A model generated the notes under the pieces. The model was not told the DNA's origin. It made no database searches and saw only the letters and a program-made list of their open reading frames with translations. Positions 1-6,932 of a DNA stretch of 41,785 nucleotides are shown here, piece after piece (position 1 is the first letter of the stretch; each line of letters begins with the position of its first letter). Where the stretch lies: contig NZ_JAPPRQ010000128.1 of the NCBI RefSeq assembly GCF_026719745.1, forward strand, positions 1 through 41,785, read 5' to 3'. This DNA is from Clostridium sp. ZS2-4. GTDB lineage: Bacteria > Bacillota > Clostridia > Clostridiales > Clostridiaceae. Position numbers and translations under genes: made by a program.

Positions 1-51
1 AAGGCGTATAATCTTATTTTTAAATTCTGATTCGTATCTTCGTTTTTTCAT
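1..51 (-). CDS. IS3-type transposase OrfA, N-terminus only (cut by window edge)
   Basis: Read on the minus strand, an ATG at 49-51 preceded by an AGAGG-type ribosome binding site opens a frame that runs off the window: MKKRRYESEFKNKIIRL. This basic start with 'RYxxEFK...I' is typical of the first helix of HTH_Tnp_1/IS3-family OrfA proteins, which bind the element ends. Only 17 codons are visible, so the IS family, intactness and right end cannot be determined. The left end of the element presumably lies between 52 and about 140, but I could not define a terminal repeat there. Confidence 0.55.
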   Translation of the reverse strand, partial: MKKRRYESEFKNKIIRL

Positions 52-140
52 TGTCGTAACCTCTTTTCTGAAATAAATTATATCATTTATTCGACTGAGG
101 TGTTACAACTTTAGTATACCACTACAACTAAGGTATATTT

Positions 141-1187
141 TTAATCTACTTCTATTATGTAATTAAATTCATCTATTCTCATATATTTTAACCTTTTGTT
201 AAATTTTTTAAATTCCCCTTCCAGAAAATCAATATATGAATAATATTCATCTTGTATTTCTTCTACTTGTTCTCTAGATAATCCTCCTAAAATACATTTC
301 TCATCAGCTTTATCCTTAAACATTAGGTCTCCAATAATTATTTTTCCGTTATCTTTTAGTACCCTAAGCATTTCCTGTATGGCTATAGATTTTTCATTAT
401 TATTTAAATGATGAAAAGCATATGTTGAAACTATAATGTCAAAACATTTATCACTATAAGGTATCTTTAAAAATTCTCCTAGTCTAACCTTTAGTTGAGG
501 ATATTTTTGTTTTGCAACACGCAGCATCTCTCTAGATTGATCTATTCCAACTATGTTATAATTTTTATTTAAAAACTTACTGGCTAAATTGCCTGTTCCT
601 ACCCCTACTTCTAATATTAATGGATTATTTATGCTTGAGCTGGTTGCTAAATTATATACGTTTTCTAATATTAAATTGTAATTTTTGTATATTTTCAGTG
701 CTCCTCTGTCTTCTATTACATCATCATCATAAGTGTCAGCCCAATTATTAAAGTTCCACCTGTCTTGCCAACTATTTTTTATTTTATTTAATTCATTAGC
801 ATTTTTTATAACATCTAATATGTTACTATCTACTTTACACTCATCTGATTCATAAATATTATCTATTATGCTTTCAAGTGATGTTCTAATAGTATTTAAT
901 CTATCAATTTCATTATTAATAATTTGCCATTGATTATTAAAATGATTTAAATAATTACTATTGCTACTATTAGTCATTATATCCTTTATATCTTTAATTG
1001 ATAATCCTATAGATCTATACAGTAATATTGCTTGTAACTTCATTATATCTTCATCATTAAATTTTCTATACTCATTATTCACGTCTCTTAAAGGTTCTAA
1101 TAATCCTTTTTTCTCATAATATCTAATCTTATTTGTTGTTATGTTAAATATTTTAGCTACTTGATTTATACTATAATTATCCTTCAT
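141..1187 (-). CDS. MerR-family regulator fused to a class I SAM-dependent methyltransferase
   Basis: The 348-residue protein has a MerR-type winged helix at residues 4-72 ('YSINQVAKIFNITTNKIRYY' followed by 'EKKGLLEP'), then a helical linker to about residue 130. The C-terminal half carries a Rossmann methyltransferase: motif I 'ILEVGVGTGNLASKF' near residue 190, an acidic 'GID' at strand 2, and 'VSTYAFHHL' as the motif IV region. The known role of the N-terminal domain is to bind a dyad inside a promoter with a long spacer. The methyl acceptor is unknown. In this fusion the methyltransferase could be an effector-sensing domain or a real enzyme. The ATG at 1187 follows a G-rich ribosome binding site. 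The gene lies just inside a transposase and is probably transcribed alone from the promoter at 1213-1243. Confidence 0.85.
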   Translation of the reverse strand: MKDNYSINQVAKIFNITTNKIRYYEKKGLLEPLRDVNNEYRKFNDEDIMKLQAILLYRSIGLSIKDIKDIMTNSSNSNYLNHFNNQWQIINNEIDRLNTIRTSLESIIDNIYESDECKVDSNILDVIKNANELNKIKNSWQDRWNFNNWADTYDDDVIEDRGALKIYKNYNLILENVYNLATSSSINNPLILEVGVGTGNLASKFLNKNYNIVGIDQSREMLRVAKQKYPQLKVRLGEFLKIPYSDKCFDIIVSTYAFHHLNNNEKSIAIQEMLRVLKDNGKIIIGDLMFKDKADEKCILGGLSREQVEEIQDEYYSYIDFLEGEFKKFNKRLKYMRIDEFNYIIEVD

Positions 1188-1212
1188 AATCTATCATCCC
1201 CCCTTAAATATT

Positions 1213-1243
1213 ATTCTAAACTTTAGTCTTAGGCTAAGGTCAA
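1213..1243 (-). promoter_or_regulatory. MerR-type promoter with 19-bp spacer and operator dyad
   Basis: Minus-strand TTGACC (1238-1243) and TAGAAT (1213-1218) are separated by exactly 19 bp, the distorted spacing typical of MerR-controlled promoters. The spacer and edges form an imperfect dyad, CCTTAG-N7-CTAAAG. It sits about 26-56 bp upstream of the merR-like start at 1187, which suggests autoregulation. Confidence 0.65.
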
Positions 1244-1345
1244 GAAAAAATCTACTAAGTTATTTATATATCTTAAAAACTTTCATTTAGATATTAATAT
1301 AAATAGAATAAAACAATAAATATATCAAATTACTTTTATTTTTTA

Positions 1346-1374
1346 TTGACAAACGATAAATAGTTATGTATTAT
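1346..1374 (+). promoter_or_regulatory. Sigma-A type promoter for the DUF2975 operon
   Basis: TTGACA (1346-1351) and TATTAT (1369-1374) are separated by 17 bp. A perfect TATAAT overlaps at 1372-1377 but would need a 20-bp spacer. The start codon is at 1408. Confidence 0.55.
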
Positions 1375-1407
1375 AATATTGAAAATCAAAGAATTGAGGT
1401 TGATAAA

Positions 1408-1896
1408 ATGAAAAAAAATTTTAATCCTAAAATTTTGAATATAATTATACTTTTAGGAATATCTATTACATGTATTCTTGTTTTAGGTTCTGGATTTATT
1501 ACTACAGCGTTTCTTAAAAGTCAATTTTCTTTAATAGATCATAGTTTAGTAATGCGTATTACAACTTGTATTTATTTGTGTGCAATTCCCTATATTATAG
1601 CTTTATTTAAGTTAAAAAAACTTTGTAGTTTAATTGTGAAAAATAATCCTTTTTCTATGGAAACTGTTAAATCATTAAATATTATTTCTATATGTGCTTT
1701 TAGTGAACTGATTATTTTTATTGGATGTAAAAAATATTTAGATTACTCAGTTGAAGGGTTCAAAACTATTCCTTTAGTATTTCCAATTATCGCATTAACT
1801 ATTATTTGTCTAACAATAGGATTTTTATGTCTAGTATTATCACAATTATTTGAAACAGCTATAAAAATTAAGGAAGAAAATGATAAAACTATTTAG
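1408..1896 (+). CDS. DUF2975 family membrane protein
   Basis: This is a 162-residue integral membrane protein with about four hydrophobic segments, from 'NIIILLGISITCILVL' to 'IIALTIICLTIGFLCLVL'. Size, topology and the small Cro/C1-type gene 14 bp downstream match the DUF2975 family, which is usually paired with a YozG-like regulator (YoaS/YozG in Bacillus). The start was moved from an upstream ATG at 1366 to the ATG at 1408 because GAGG lies 8 nt before it. The upstream ATG lies inside the predicted -10 region and so cannot be in the transcript. Its function is unknown; the family pairing suggests a membrane partner of the regulator. Confidence 0.8.
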   Translation: MKKNFNPKILNIIILLGISITCILVLGSGFITTAFLKSQFSLIDHSLVMRITTCIYLCAIPYIIALFKLKKLCSLIVKNNPFSMETVKSLNIISICAFSELIIFIGCKKYLDYSVEGFKTIPLVFPIIALTIICLTIGFLCLVLSQLFETAIKIKEENDKTI

Positions 1897-1910
1897 AAAG
1901 GGATGCTCGT

Positions 1911-2135
1911 ATGCCAATTATAGTAAATCTTGATGTAATGATGGCCAAGAGAAAGATTAATTCTACCCAACTTTCAGAAAAAATGGGAATAACTATGGCT
2001 AATCTTTCTATTTTAAAAAATAACAAAGCAAAAGCTATTCGCTTTTCTACACTAGACACTTTATGTGAACTTTTAGAATGTCAGCCTGGTGATATTTTGG
2101 AATATGTAGACGAGGATGATGCTAGATTAAAATAA
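1911..2135 (+). CDS. YozG-like Cro/C1-type helix-turn-helix regulator
   Basis: The 74-residue protein is almost entirely one Xre-type fold: 'NSTQLSEKMGITMANLSILK' is the helix-turn-helix, and it ends with the 'LCELLECQPGDILEYV' helix common to HTH_26/YozG proteins. A GGGATG-type ribosome binding site precedes the ATG, 14 bp after the DUF2975 gene, so the two are almost certainly co-transcribed. It is likely a DNA-binding regulator of its own operon (inference from family pairing). Confidence 0.85.
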   Translation: MPIIVNLDVMMAKRKINSTQLSEKMGITMANLSILKNNKAKAIRFSTLDTLCELLECQPGDILEYVDEDDARLK

Positions 2136-2218
2136 TATATCTATTATTTAAATCTATAAAAAAATTAATTGTATGATTAATATAAAAATTTTACTTAATT
2201 AATTGAGGAGGAATTTAA

Positions 2219-2449
2219 ATGAAAAATATAATAAAAAGAAATCCTTTAACTTTAATATCATTTATTATGGGGTTCGGTTGTTTCGTAGCCTTTAACATCA
2301 TCGGGTCTGAAGTTGCTCCAGATGGTACTCTTATAGAACCATTTGGCTTACTACCAATTGGTTACTTATTTATAGCTATTGGTATAATAAATCTCATAAT
2401 TTCATTCTTTCGTAACCGTAAAAAATCTGATAACCATAAGGGTAATTAA
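2219..2449 (+). CDS. DUF3955 family small membrane protein
   Basis: This 76-residue protein has two hydrophobic segments (about residues 10-28 and 43-63) separated by a short loop containing 'GSEVAPDGTLIEPF', a signature I recognise from DUF3955 proteins. The C-terminus is basic. A strong ribosome binding site (GAGGAGG) precedes the ATG. It lies 83 bp after the YozG-like gene and just before a terminator, so it is probably the last gene of the same transcript. Function unknown. Confidence 0.75.
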   Translation: MKNIIKRNPLTLISFIMGFGCFVAFNIIGSEVAPDGTLIEPFGLLPIGYLFIAIGIINLIISFFRNRKKSDNHKGN

Positions 2450-2497
2450 AAGTTTAGATGAATATAATACATGTGTAGTTATAAGATAATAAATAAG

Positions 2498-2538
2498 AAA
2501 AAGCAAAGACTTTATATACGTAAAATCTTTGCTTTTTT
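2498..2538 (+). terminator. Rho-independent terminator after the DUF3955 gene
   Basis: AAAGCAAAGA (2500-2509) pairs with TCTTTGCTTT (2526-2535), with a 16-nt loop and a T-run to 2538. It closes the 1408-2449 operon. Confidence 0.75.
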
Positions 2539-2597
2539 AATATTATTTTTGTCTATCAACATAATACCAAAAACCAGCGTTATTTATGGTATGGTCC

Positions 2598-2626
2598 ACC
2601 TTACCACTTTCAAGTAAGGTTTTTTT
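2598..2626 (+). terminator. Second terminator-like hairpin
   Basis: ACCTTAC (2598-2604) pairs with GTAAGGT (2614-2620) over a 9-nt loop and is followed by six T. It is oriented for the plus strand although no gene lies between it and the previous terminator, so it may be a back-up terminator or the relic of a lost gene. Confidence 0.5.
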
Positions 2627-2670
2627 CTTATTTATATAATAATTATAACTACTATTTCTACCTTATTTCT

Positions 2671-3105
2671 TTATTTTTTACCTCTAATAACTTCTAATAT
2701 ATATCCTATTCCCATACCCATAAAAGAACCTGCAGTTCCCCACATAAAATTTCCTGTAATGACTCCAACACCTGTCCCAATTATAAAACCTCCAAGCATT
2801 AAATTAACTGAAGTTTCCTCCTCATCTTCTTCATCATAACTACCTTTGTTATCACTAGATATATGATCTGTTTGATTTATACTTTTTTCTTTATCTATTT
2901 TTTCATTAACTACCAACTCATCTAAACTAACATTAAATATATCTCTTAATAATATGAGGTTATCTATATCTGGATAAGCTTTACCAGATTCCCACTTTGA
3001 AATTGCTTGGCGTGATATATTTAACTTTTCTGCAAGCTGTTCTTGTGATAGTTTTTTCTCTTTTCTTAATTTCTTTAAATTATCTTTGAAATTCAAATTA
3101 ACCAC
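2671..3105 (-). CDS. Xre-family regulator with C-terminal membrane segments
   Basis: Residues 4-63 form a Cro/C1-type helix-turn-helix ('LRKEKKLSQEQLAEKLNISR' then 'QAISKWESGKAYPDIDNL'). An acidic linker follows (residues 70-98), then a glycine-rich hydrophobic C-terminus (about residues 99-140) that should form two short membrane helices, ending in basic 'IRGKK'. Total 144 residues. Such membrane-tethered Xre proteins are common in clostridia, and their regulons are mostly unknown. The ATG at 3105 is preceded by a GAGGTGG-type ribosome binding site. It is a lone minus-strand gene. Confidence 0.85.
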   Translation of the reverse strand: MVNLNFKDNLKKLRKEKKLSQEQLAEKLNISRQAISKWESGKAYPDIDNLILLRDIFNVSLDELVVNEKIDKEKSINQTDHISSDNKGSYDEEDEEETSVNLMLGGFIIGTGVGVITGNFMWGTAGSFMGMGIGYILEVIRGKK

Positions 3106-3209
3106 CTCATATGTAATTATCCCTATCTATTTGTCATTATACAAGCATATATTAGTTACTTTTATTGTAAACCAATAGTTGCACCAATGTAAAATCCTAA
3201 TTATACATA

Positions 3210-3256
3210 GTTAAACTTTAATATTAATACTTTATATTGCAATATTAAAGTTTAAC
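3210..3256. repeat. Perfect 16-bp inverted repeat upstream of the Xre gene
   Basis: GTTAAACTTTAATATT (3210-3225) is perfectly inverted at 3241-3256 around a 15-nt loop. It is AT-only apart from the ends and has no clear T-run. It lies about 105 bp upstream of the Xre start and could be an operator, a stable RNA hairpin or the relic of a mobile element. Confidence 0.6.
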
Positions 3257-3393
3257 ATACTTACTCCAACATTTCTTAATATAAAAGAAGAAGGAGTGCC
3301 CTTCATAGATACTCCTTCTCCATTACTTAAATAGTCTACTAAACTATCACTGATATTTTCAGACTTATTATAACATTTTTTAAAATAATCCAT
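3232..3393 (-). CDS. Doubtful 53-codon reading frame
   Basis: A minus-strand ATG at 3391-3393 opens a 53-residue frame that begins MDYFKKCYNKSEN, contains 'GVSMKGTPSSFILRNVG' and ends at 3232. I do not recognise it. There is no convincing ribosome binding site, and a 9-bp stem-loop lies inside it (3289-3319). The frame also runs into the inverted repeat at 3210-3256. It may be a decayed gene fragment or chance. The rest of the 356-bp gap from 3106 to 3461 holds only hairpins and one repeat copy. Confidence 0.2.
   Translation of the reverse strand: MDYFKKCYNKSENISDSLVDYLSNGEGVSMKGTPSSFILRNVGVSMLNFNIAI
3279..3319 (-). terminator. Terminator-like stem-loop downstream of fic gene 1
   Basis: AGAAGGAGT (3289-3297) pairs with ACTCCTTCT (3311-3319). 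On the minus strand it is followed by TTCTTTTATA, a broken T-run. It is the first plausible minus-strand terminator after the Fic gene ending at 3462. Confidence 0.4.
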
Positions 3394-3415
3394 ATAAAGC
3401 TTATGCTATCATATT

Positions 3416-3465
3416 ACTTATGATACGGTTCTCCGTATCACTTCTAAATGAGGTTTTTATCTTAT
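3416..3465. repeat. Fic-associated repeat, copy A
   Basis: About 50 bp beginning ACTTATGATACGGTTCTCCG. It contains the perfect hairpin GATACGG-TTCT-CCGTATC and ends in 'AAATGAGGTTTTTAT'. It matches copy B at 4959-5008 at roughly four of five positions and abuts the stop codon of the first Fic gene. Confidence 0.65.
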
Positions 3466-4688
3466 AAATTCAAATTACTCATAGCATTCAAATCCACATC
3501 ATATAAATTTCTTCTACCATCCTTTGTAATATATAGTATTTCTTCTTTTTCTAGTTCCTTTAAAGAAGTTCTAATTTTAGATTTTCCAACATTAGAAAGT
3601 TTATATTTATCGGCATTCAAAATATCATGTAACTCATCAATACTTAATCCATCTTCTCCAAAAAGAGTATTTTGTACTAATATAAATAATATACTTGCCT
3701 TTTTCTCATCTTCTGCAGCGATTTTATCAGCTATATCTCCAAAATAATTAAGTTTATTATGCCTATCATCTAAAGACTCACATAAATCATTTAATGACTT
3801 AATCAGCATATCAAAAAACTTAATTACAAAAATGGTTAAATCTCCTCTACTTTTTTCATCATTAGTTTCTTTAAAGCTTTTATAATATGAGCTAATATTT
3901 TCTTTTATTGTATATGATAATTTATATGAAACTAGATACTGCAATTTTTGTGATAATAAATAACTACTTATAAATCTACTTGTTCTACCATTACCATCAT
4001 AGAACGGATGAATATATCCAAATATATAATGAAAAACTGCAATTCTTATCAAAAAATTATACTCATCATTATTTAAAATACTTAATCCATTGGTCATACA
4101 TTTAATTAGTTCATCTTCAGGATAAATGCCACTATGAATTATTTTTCCTGAAGGATTTTGTACATATACTTTATCTTTTCTAAAAATACTTCCATCTGGC
4201 TCATTTTTAGGATTTTCTTCAATTACTTCCTTTAAAACTAATTCATTATATAACTTTCTTATATCTTCGCACTCTAAAAGTTGTATATCTTCTTCCATTA
4301 ACAATTCATATTTTTTAACTAATCCATATAATCTTCTTTTTTTATTTTCATGAGTTTTATCATTTAAAATATCATTTATTTCTTTTCTTGTGCTAATTAC
4401 ACCTTCTATTTCATTAGTCATTCTTATTTCATCTATTAAACATTTCTTTGTATATTGATTTAATGCTATAAGCGGTACATTATTCATCTTTCTTAATAAC
4501 TCACGATCTAATTCCATTATAGATTCAACTCTTTGTAATATATCATGATTAATAACAACAAAAGAATCATATCTGCTTACTTTAAAGTTAAATCTATAAG
4601 TTGATTCACTATTATATCTATCTGTATATATCTTTAAATATTTATTATTGTCACTATAAAATATACTTGAAAGTGCTTTATATTTCAT
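3462..4688 (-). CDS. Fic-domain protein 1 (probable AMP-transferase), class II self-inhibited
   Basis: This 408-residue protein carries the complete Fic catalytic loop HPFYDGNGRTSR ('FGYIHPFYDGNGRTSRF'), with the catalytic His and the nucleotide-phosphate-binding Asn/Arg intact. Fic enzymes usually transfer AMP from ATP to a hydroxyl of a target protein. The inhibitory motif (S/T)xxxE(G/N) is present as 'TNEIEG' ahead of the Fic core, so this is a self-inhibited class II enzyme that needs no separate antitoxin. The C-terminus ('LSIDELHDIL', then 'SNVGKSKIRTSLKELEKEEI') looks like a winged helix for DNA or target binding. The start was moved from 4709 to the ATG at 4688, which has AAGGAG 8 nt upstream. 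The target is unknown. Confidence 0.88.
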   Translation of the reverse strand: MKYKALSSIFYSDNNKYLKIYTDRYNSESTYRFNFKVSRYDSFVVINHDILQRVESIMELDRELLRKMNNVPLIALNQYTKKCLIDEIRMTNEIEGVISTRKEINDILNDKTHENKKRRLYGLVKKYELLMEEDIQLLECEDIRKLYNELVLKEVIEENPKNEPDGSIFRKDKVYVQNPSGKIIHSGIYPEDELIKCMTNGLSILNNDEYNFLIRIAVFHYIFGYIHPFYDGNGRTSRFISSYLLSQKLQYLVSYKLSYTIKENISSYYKSFKETNDEKSRGDLTIFVIKFFDMLIKSLNDLCESLDDRHNKLNYFGDIADKIAAEDEKKASILFILVQNTLFGEDGLSIDELHDILNADKYKLSNVGKSKIRTSLKELEKEEILYITKDGRRNLYDVDLNAMSNLNL

Positions 4689-4822
4689 ATACATGCTCCT
4701 TTCCACCATTAATTGTGTTTTTATTATTATAATATATGTAATTTAACAAGTAAATGTGATTTTATTAATTTAATTTGTTTTAATTTCATAATATTAATAA
4801 CCAAACTCAAAAACTAATTAAT

Positions 4823-4847
4823 ATATTATTATATTATTATATTATTA
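4823..4847. repeat. 8-bp tandem repeat (three copies)
   Basis: ATATTATT occurs three times in direct succession (4823-4846). It lies between imperfect flanking inverted arms 'AAACTCA' (4803-4809) and 'TGAGTTT' (4870-4876) in the gap between the two Fic genes. The gap 4689-5033 contains no gene that I can support. Confidence 0.6.
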
Positions 4848-4881
4848 CCATTTTACTATATAATTAATCTGAGTTTTTCTT

Positions 4882-4896
4882 ACTTATGATACGGTA
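4882..4896. repeat. Partial Fic-associated repeat, copy C
   Basis: ACTTATGATACGGT is identical to the first 14 bases of copy A, then diverges. It is probably a truncated third copy. Confidence 0.45.
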
Positions 4897-4958
4897 TTTT
4901 TCTGAATAAAAATAACATTAACCATGTAATATCAATACTTTACAAGAAAACCTCATTT

Positions 4959-5008
4959 ACTTATGGTACAGTTCTCCGTATCCATTGCAAGTGAGATTTT
5001 TATTTATC
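4959..5008. repeat. Fic-associated repeat, copy B
   Basis: ACTTATGGTACAGTTCTCCG onward aligns with copy A. It is preceded by 'AAAACCTCATTT' (4947-4958), which is inverted at 'AAGTGAGATTTT' (4989-5000), so here the element sits inside a larger imperfect hairpin. It lies 26 bp beyond the stop of the second Fic gene. Confidence 0.65.
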
Positions 5009-5033
5009 TTTTTAAGTATATACTTCTTTTCCT

Positions 5034-6077
5034 TTATAGTTTTTTCCACTTAGAATTTCTACCCTTACCTACAGCTTCTATTTTTCCTTCAACTCTCAAC
5101 TTTTCAAACACTCTATTTATAGTGGCTTCTCCTACATCTGGACATATAGTTCTTATTTCATTCTTAGTAAAATACCCTAACTTCCCTTCTATAGCCCTTT
5201 CTATTCTTTGACTCTTACTGCCCTTAGTATTTTCAATACAGCCTACTCTATCCTCTAATTCTTTATATGATTTTATAATAACACCAAGAAAATATTCAAG
5301 CCATATATACAAATTATTTTTGCCATCATGCCATAACATCGATGATTTATTCAGTGCATCATAGTAAGTTTCTTTACTATCCTCAATAATTTTTTCTAAA
5401 CTAATAAATTTTCCAACCTCAAAACCACTTTGATACAAAAGTAAAAGTGTTAATAATCTAGACATTCTTCCATTTCCATCATTAAAAGGATGGATGCAAA
5501 GAAAATCTAATATAAATGCAGCTATTAAAACTAATGGTTCAACTTTTTCTTTTGCAATCTCTTTTCTATATTCTTCACAAAGCCTATCCATATAGCTTGG
5601 AGTACTAAATGCATCTATAGGCTTAAATCTTATATATTTACTTCCATTAGGTAATATTTCTTCAATCACATTATCAGTATTTTTATAGTTTCCACCCTTA
5701 GCTGATGAAAACTTGTATAAATCTCTATGTAATTGTAATAATACAGTTGATTTTATAGGTATAGCATCAAAAGCACTATGAATAGTATTTAACACATCTC
5801 TATACCCAGCTATTTCACTTTCACTTCTATCTCTTGGTTCTATTTTCTTATCCATTATTTCACGCAATCTTTTATTCGAAGTATAAATACCTTCTATCCT
5901 ATTAGATGATTCTACACTTTGTATAATTGCTACATCTTTAAGTGTATTTAATATTTGAGGTGATTGCTTTTTATACAAATCTTGCTTCCCCTTATATTCA
6001 TTTATAGTAGTTAACATTCTCACTATACTCATAGGTAATGCTAAGTTATTCAATTTATTATTTTCAAAAGAAATCAT
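5034..6077 (-). CDS. Fic-domain protein 2, class II self-inhibited
   Basis: This 347-residue protein has the intact catalytic loop HPFNDGNGRMSR. The inhibitory helix 'SNRIEG' near residue 60 gives the (S/T)xxxEG self-inhibition motif. The arrangement (N-terminal Fic_N-like helices, Fic core, C-terminal winged helix 'FTKNEIRTICPDVGEATINR') resembles stand-alone Fic proteins thought to modify host proteins by AMP transfer. The start was moved from 6119 to the ATG at 6077, which has GAGGGAG about 10 nt upstream. It is in the same orientation as Fic protein 1, with 345 bp between them, but differs in sequence and length, so this is either an old duplication or two separate arrivals. Confidence 0.88.
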   Translation of the reverse strand: MISFENNKLNNLALPMSIVRMLTTINEYKGKQDLYKKQSPQILNTLKDVAIIQSVESSNRIEGIYTSNKRLREIMDKKIEPRDRSESEIAGYRDVLNTIHSAFDAIPIKSTVLLQLHRDLYKFSSAKGGNYKNTDNVIEEILPNGSKYIRFKPIDAFSTPSYMDRLCEEYRKEIAKEKVEPLVLIAAFILDFLCIHPFNDGNGRMSRLLTLLLLYQSGFEVGKFISLEKIIEDSKETYYDALNKSSMLWHDGKNNLYIWLEYFLGVIIKSYKELEDRVGCIENTKGSKSQRIERAIEGKLGYFTKNEIRTICPDVGEATINRVFEKLRVEGKIEAVGKGRNSKWKKL

Positions 6078-6128
6078 TCTACATTCTCCCTCGTTTAGAT
6101 TATATTTTATTATTATCATAATATCATA

Positions 6129-6160
6129 AACATAATCATTTTAACTTAAATGATTATGTT
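6129..6160. promoter_or_regulatory. 13-bp perfect palindrome upstream of fic gene 2
   Basis: AACATAATCATTT (6129-6141) is inverted at 6148-6160 around a 6-nt loop, about 50 bp upstream of the Fic 2 start. On the plus strand a T-run follows. No plus-strand gene needs a terminator here, so an operator role for the downstream minus-strand gene is equally possible. Confidence 0.45.
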
Positions 6161-6188
6161 TTTTGTTAATATAATATATTTAATTTTA

Positions 6189-6228
6189 AATAAACCTTAT
6201 CATTTAACAGCAAATGATAAGGTTTATT
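6189..6228 (-). terminator. Strong 17-bp hairpin, probable terminator of the clbS-like gene
   Basis: AATAAACCTTATCATTT (6189-6205) pairs perfectly with 6212-6228 around AACAGC. It follows the stop at 6295 on the minus strand. The T-run is weak, and the arms share the TCATTT/AAATGA core with the palindrome at 6129-6160. Confidence 0.55.
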
Positions 6229-6294
6229 CTTAATGTGAAATTATCTTAATTTTTACTTTATTAAATTATGAATTGGAATTTATAATTTAGATTT

Positions 6295-6810
6295 TTATCT
6301 TTGTTGTAACTTTTTCCACTTTCGTATTTTTGTTCTGAAAGACTTGAATGGTGCAACAGTATTGGTGTGAATCCATTTCCATATTGCCCAATTAGACGGA
6401 GTTGATGATGCCCACATTCTCCCACCTTGCTGAAATAATTCAACATCTGTATAATTGTTAATCAATGTAATAATTTGCTGTTCTGCTTTTATAAACATAG
6501 TACGTAATTCTTTTAAGGTATATCCATCATATTGTTTATAAAAACTTTCATATAAGGCACCAAGATTATTCCATTTGTAATCTGGTGTTGGCGTTATAAC
6601 AACATAACCTTGCTGCTCTTGATTTTCCCAATCAAGAATAAGATTCATCCATCCCAACTGATAAGCAAGCATTTGAGAAGGTGTTCTGTCAACTTCATCA
6701 ATTAATCTGTCTTTATCTTTGTCATCGATATCACCAAATTCTTCTATGAATAACTTTGCACGCTTTTGAATTTCTGAAATTAATTCTTGTCTATTTTGAT
6801 ATTCAGGCAA
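6295..6810 (-). CDS. ClbS/DfsB-like four-helix-bundle protein (DUF1706)
   Basis: The 171-residue protein begins 'MPEYQNRQELISEIQKRAK' and contains 'MLAYQLGWMNLILDWENQEQ' and 'TPDYKWNNLGALYESF', the pattern of the ClbS/DfsB (DUF1706, DinB-like) family. ClbS hydrolyses and detoxifies colibactin; most relatives have no known substrate. A TTG start at 6810 is chosen because AAGGTG lies 7 nt upstream and it gives the usual family N-terminus. The longer frame to 6828 also needs TTG and has no ribosome binding site. Next to a FUSC-type exporter, a role in small-molecule self-protection is possible but unproven. Confidence 0.78.
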   Translation of the reverse strand: MPEYQNRQELISEIQKRAKLFIEEFGDIDDKDKDRLIDEVDRTPSQMLAYQLGWMNLILDWENQEQQGYVVITPTPDYKWNNLGALYESFYKQYDGYTLKELRTMFIKAEQQIITLINNYTDVELFQQGGRMWASSTPSNWAIWKWIHTNTVAPFKSFRTKIRKWKKLQQR

Positions 6811-6832
6811 TTTGTCACCTTCTTTCAAATCA

Positions 6833-6931
6833 CTATTTAGATTTATGCCAATTATAAAAATCTTTTAGGTCTGCTTTTCGTTCCTGTAGTAAGGCTGTTT
6901 TCTTAACGCCTTGAATTGCACCTTCTAGTGC
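6833..6931 (-). pseudogene. Remnant 3' end of an unidentified gene
   Basis: Between the FUSC stop (6933) and the clbS-like gene, one minus-strand frame reads 32 codons with protein-like composition ('ALEGAIQGVKKTALLQ', then 'DLKDFYNWHKSK') to a stop at 6833. A stop lies just upstream in frame, and there is no start or ribosome binding site. It looks like the C-terminal stub of a gene lost by deletion or recombination. I do not recognise the family. Confidence 0.4.
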
Positions 6932-6932
6932 C

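Noticed and set aside
1366-1407. Upstream start for the DUF2975 gene
   Set aside because: This ATG lies within the predicted -10 promoter region, and the internal ATG at 1408 has a proper ribosome binding site.
4801-4880. CRISPR-like short repeats between the Fic genes
   Set aside because: Only an 8-bp AT tandem repeat with no spacers.
3462-6077. Fic pair as a toxin with separate antitoxin
   Set aside because: Both proteins carry their own (S/T)xxxEG inhibitory motif, and neither neighbour looks like a stand-alone antitoxin.
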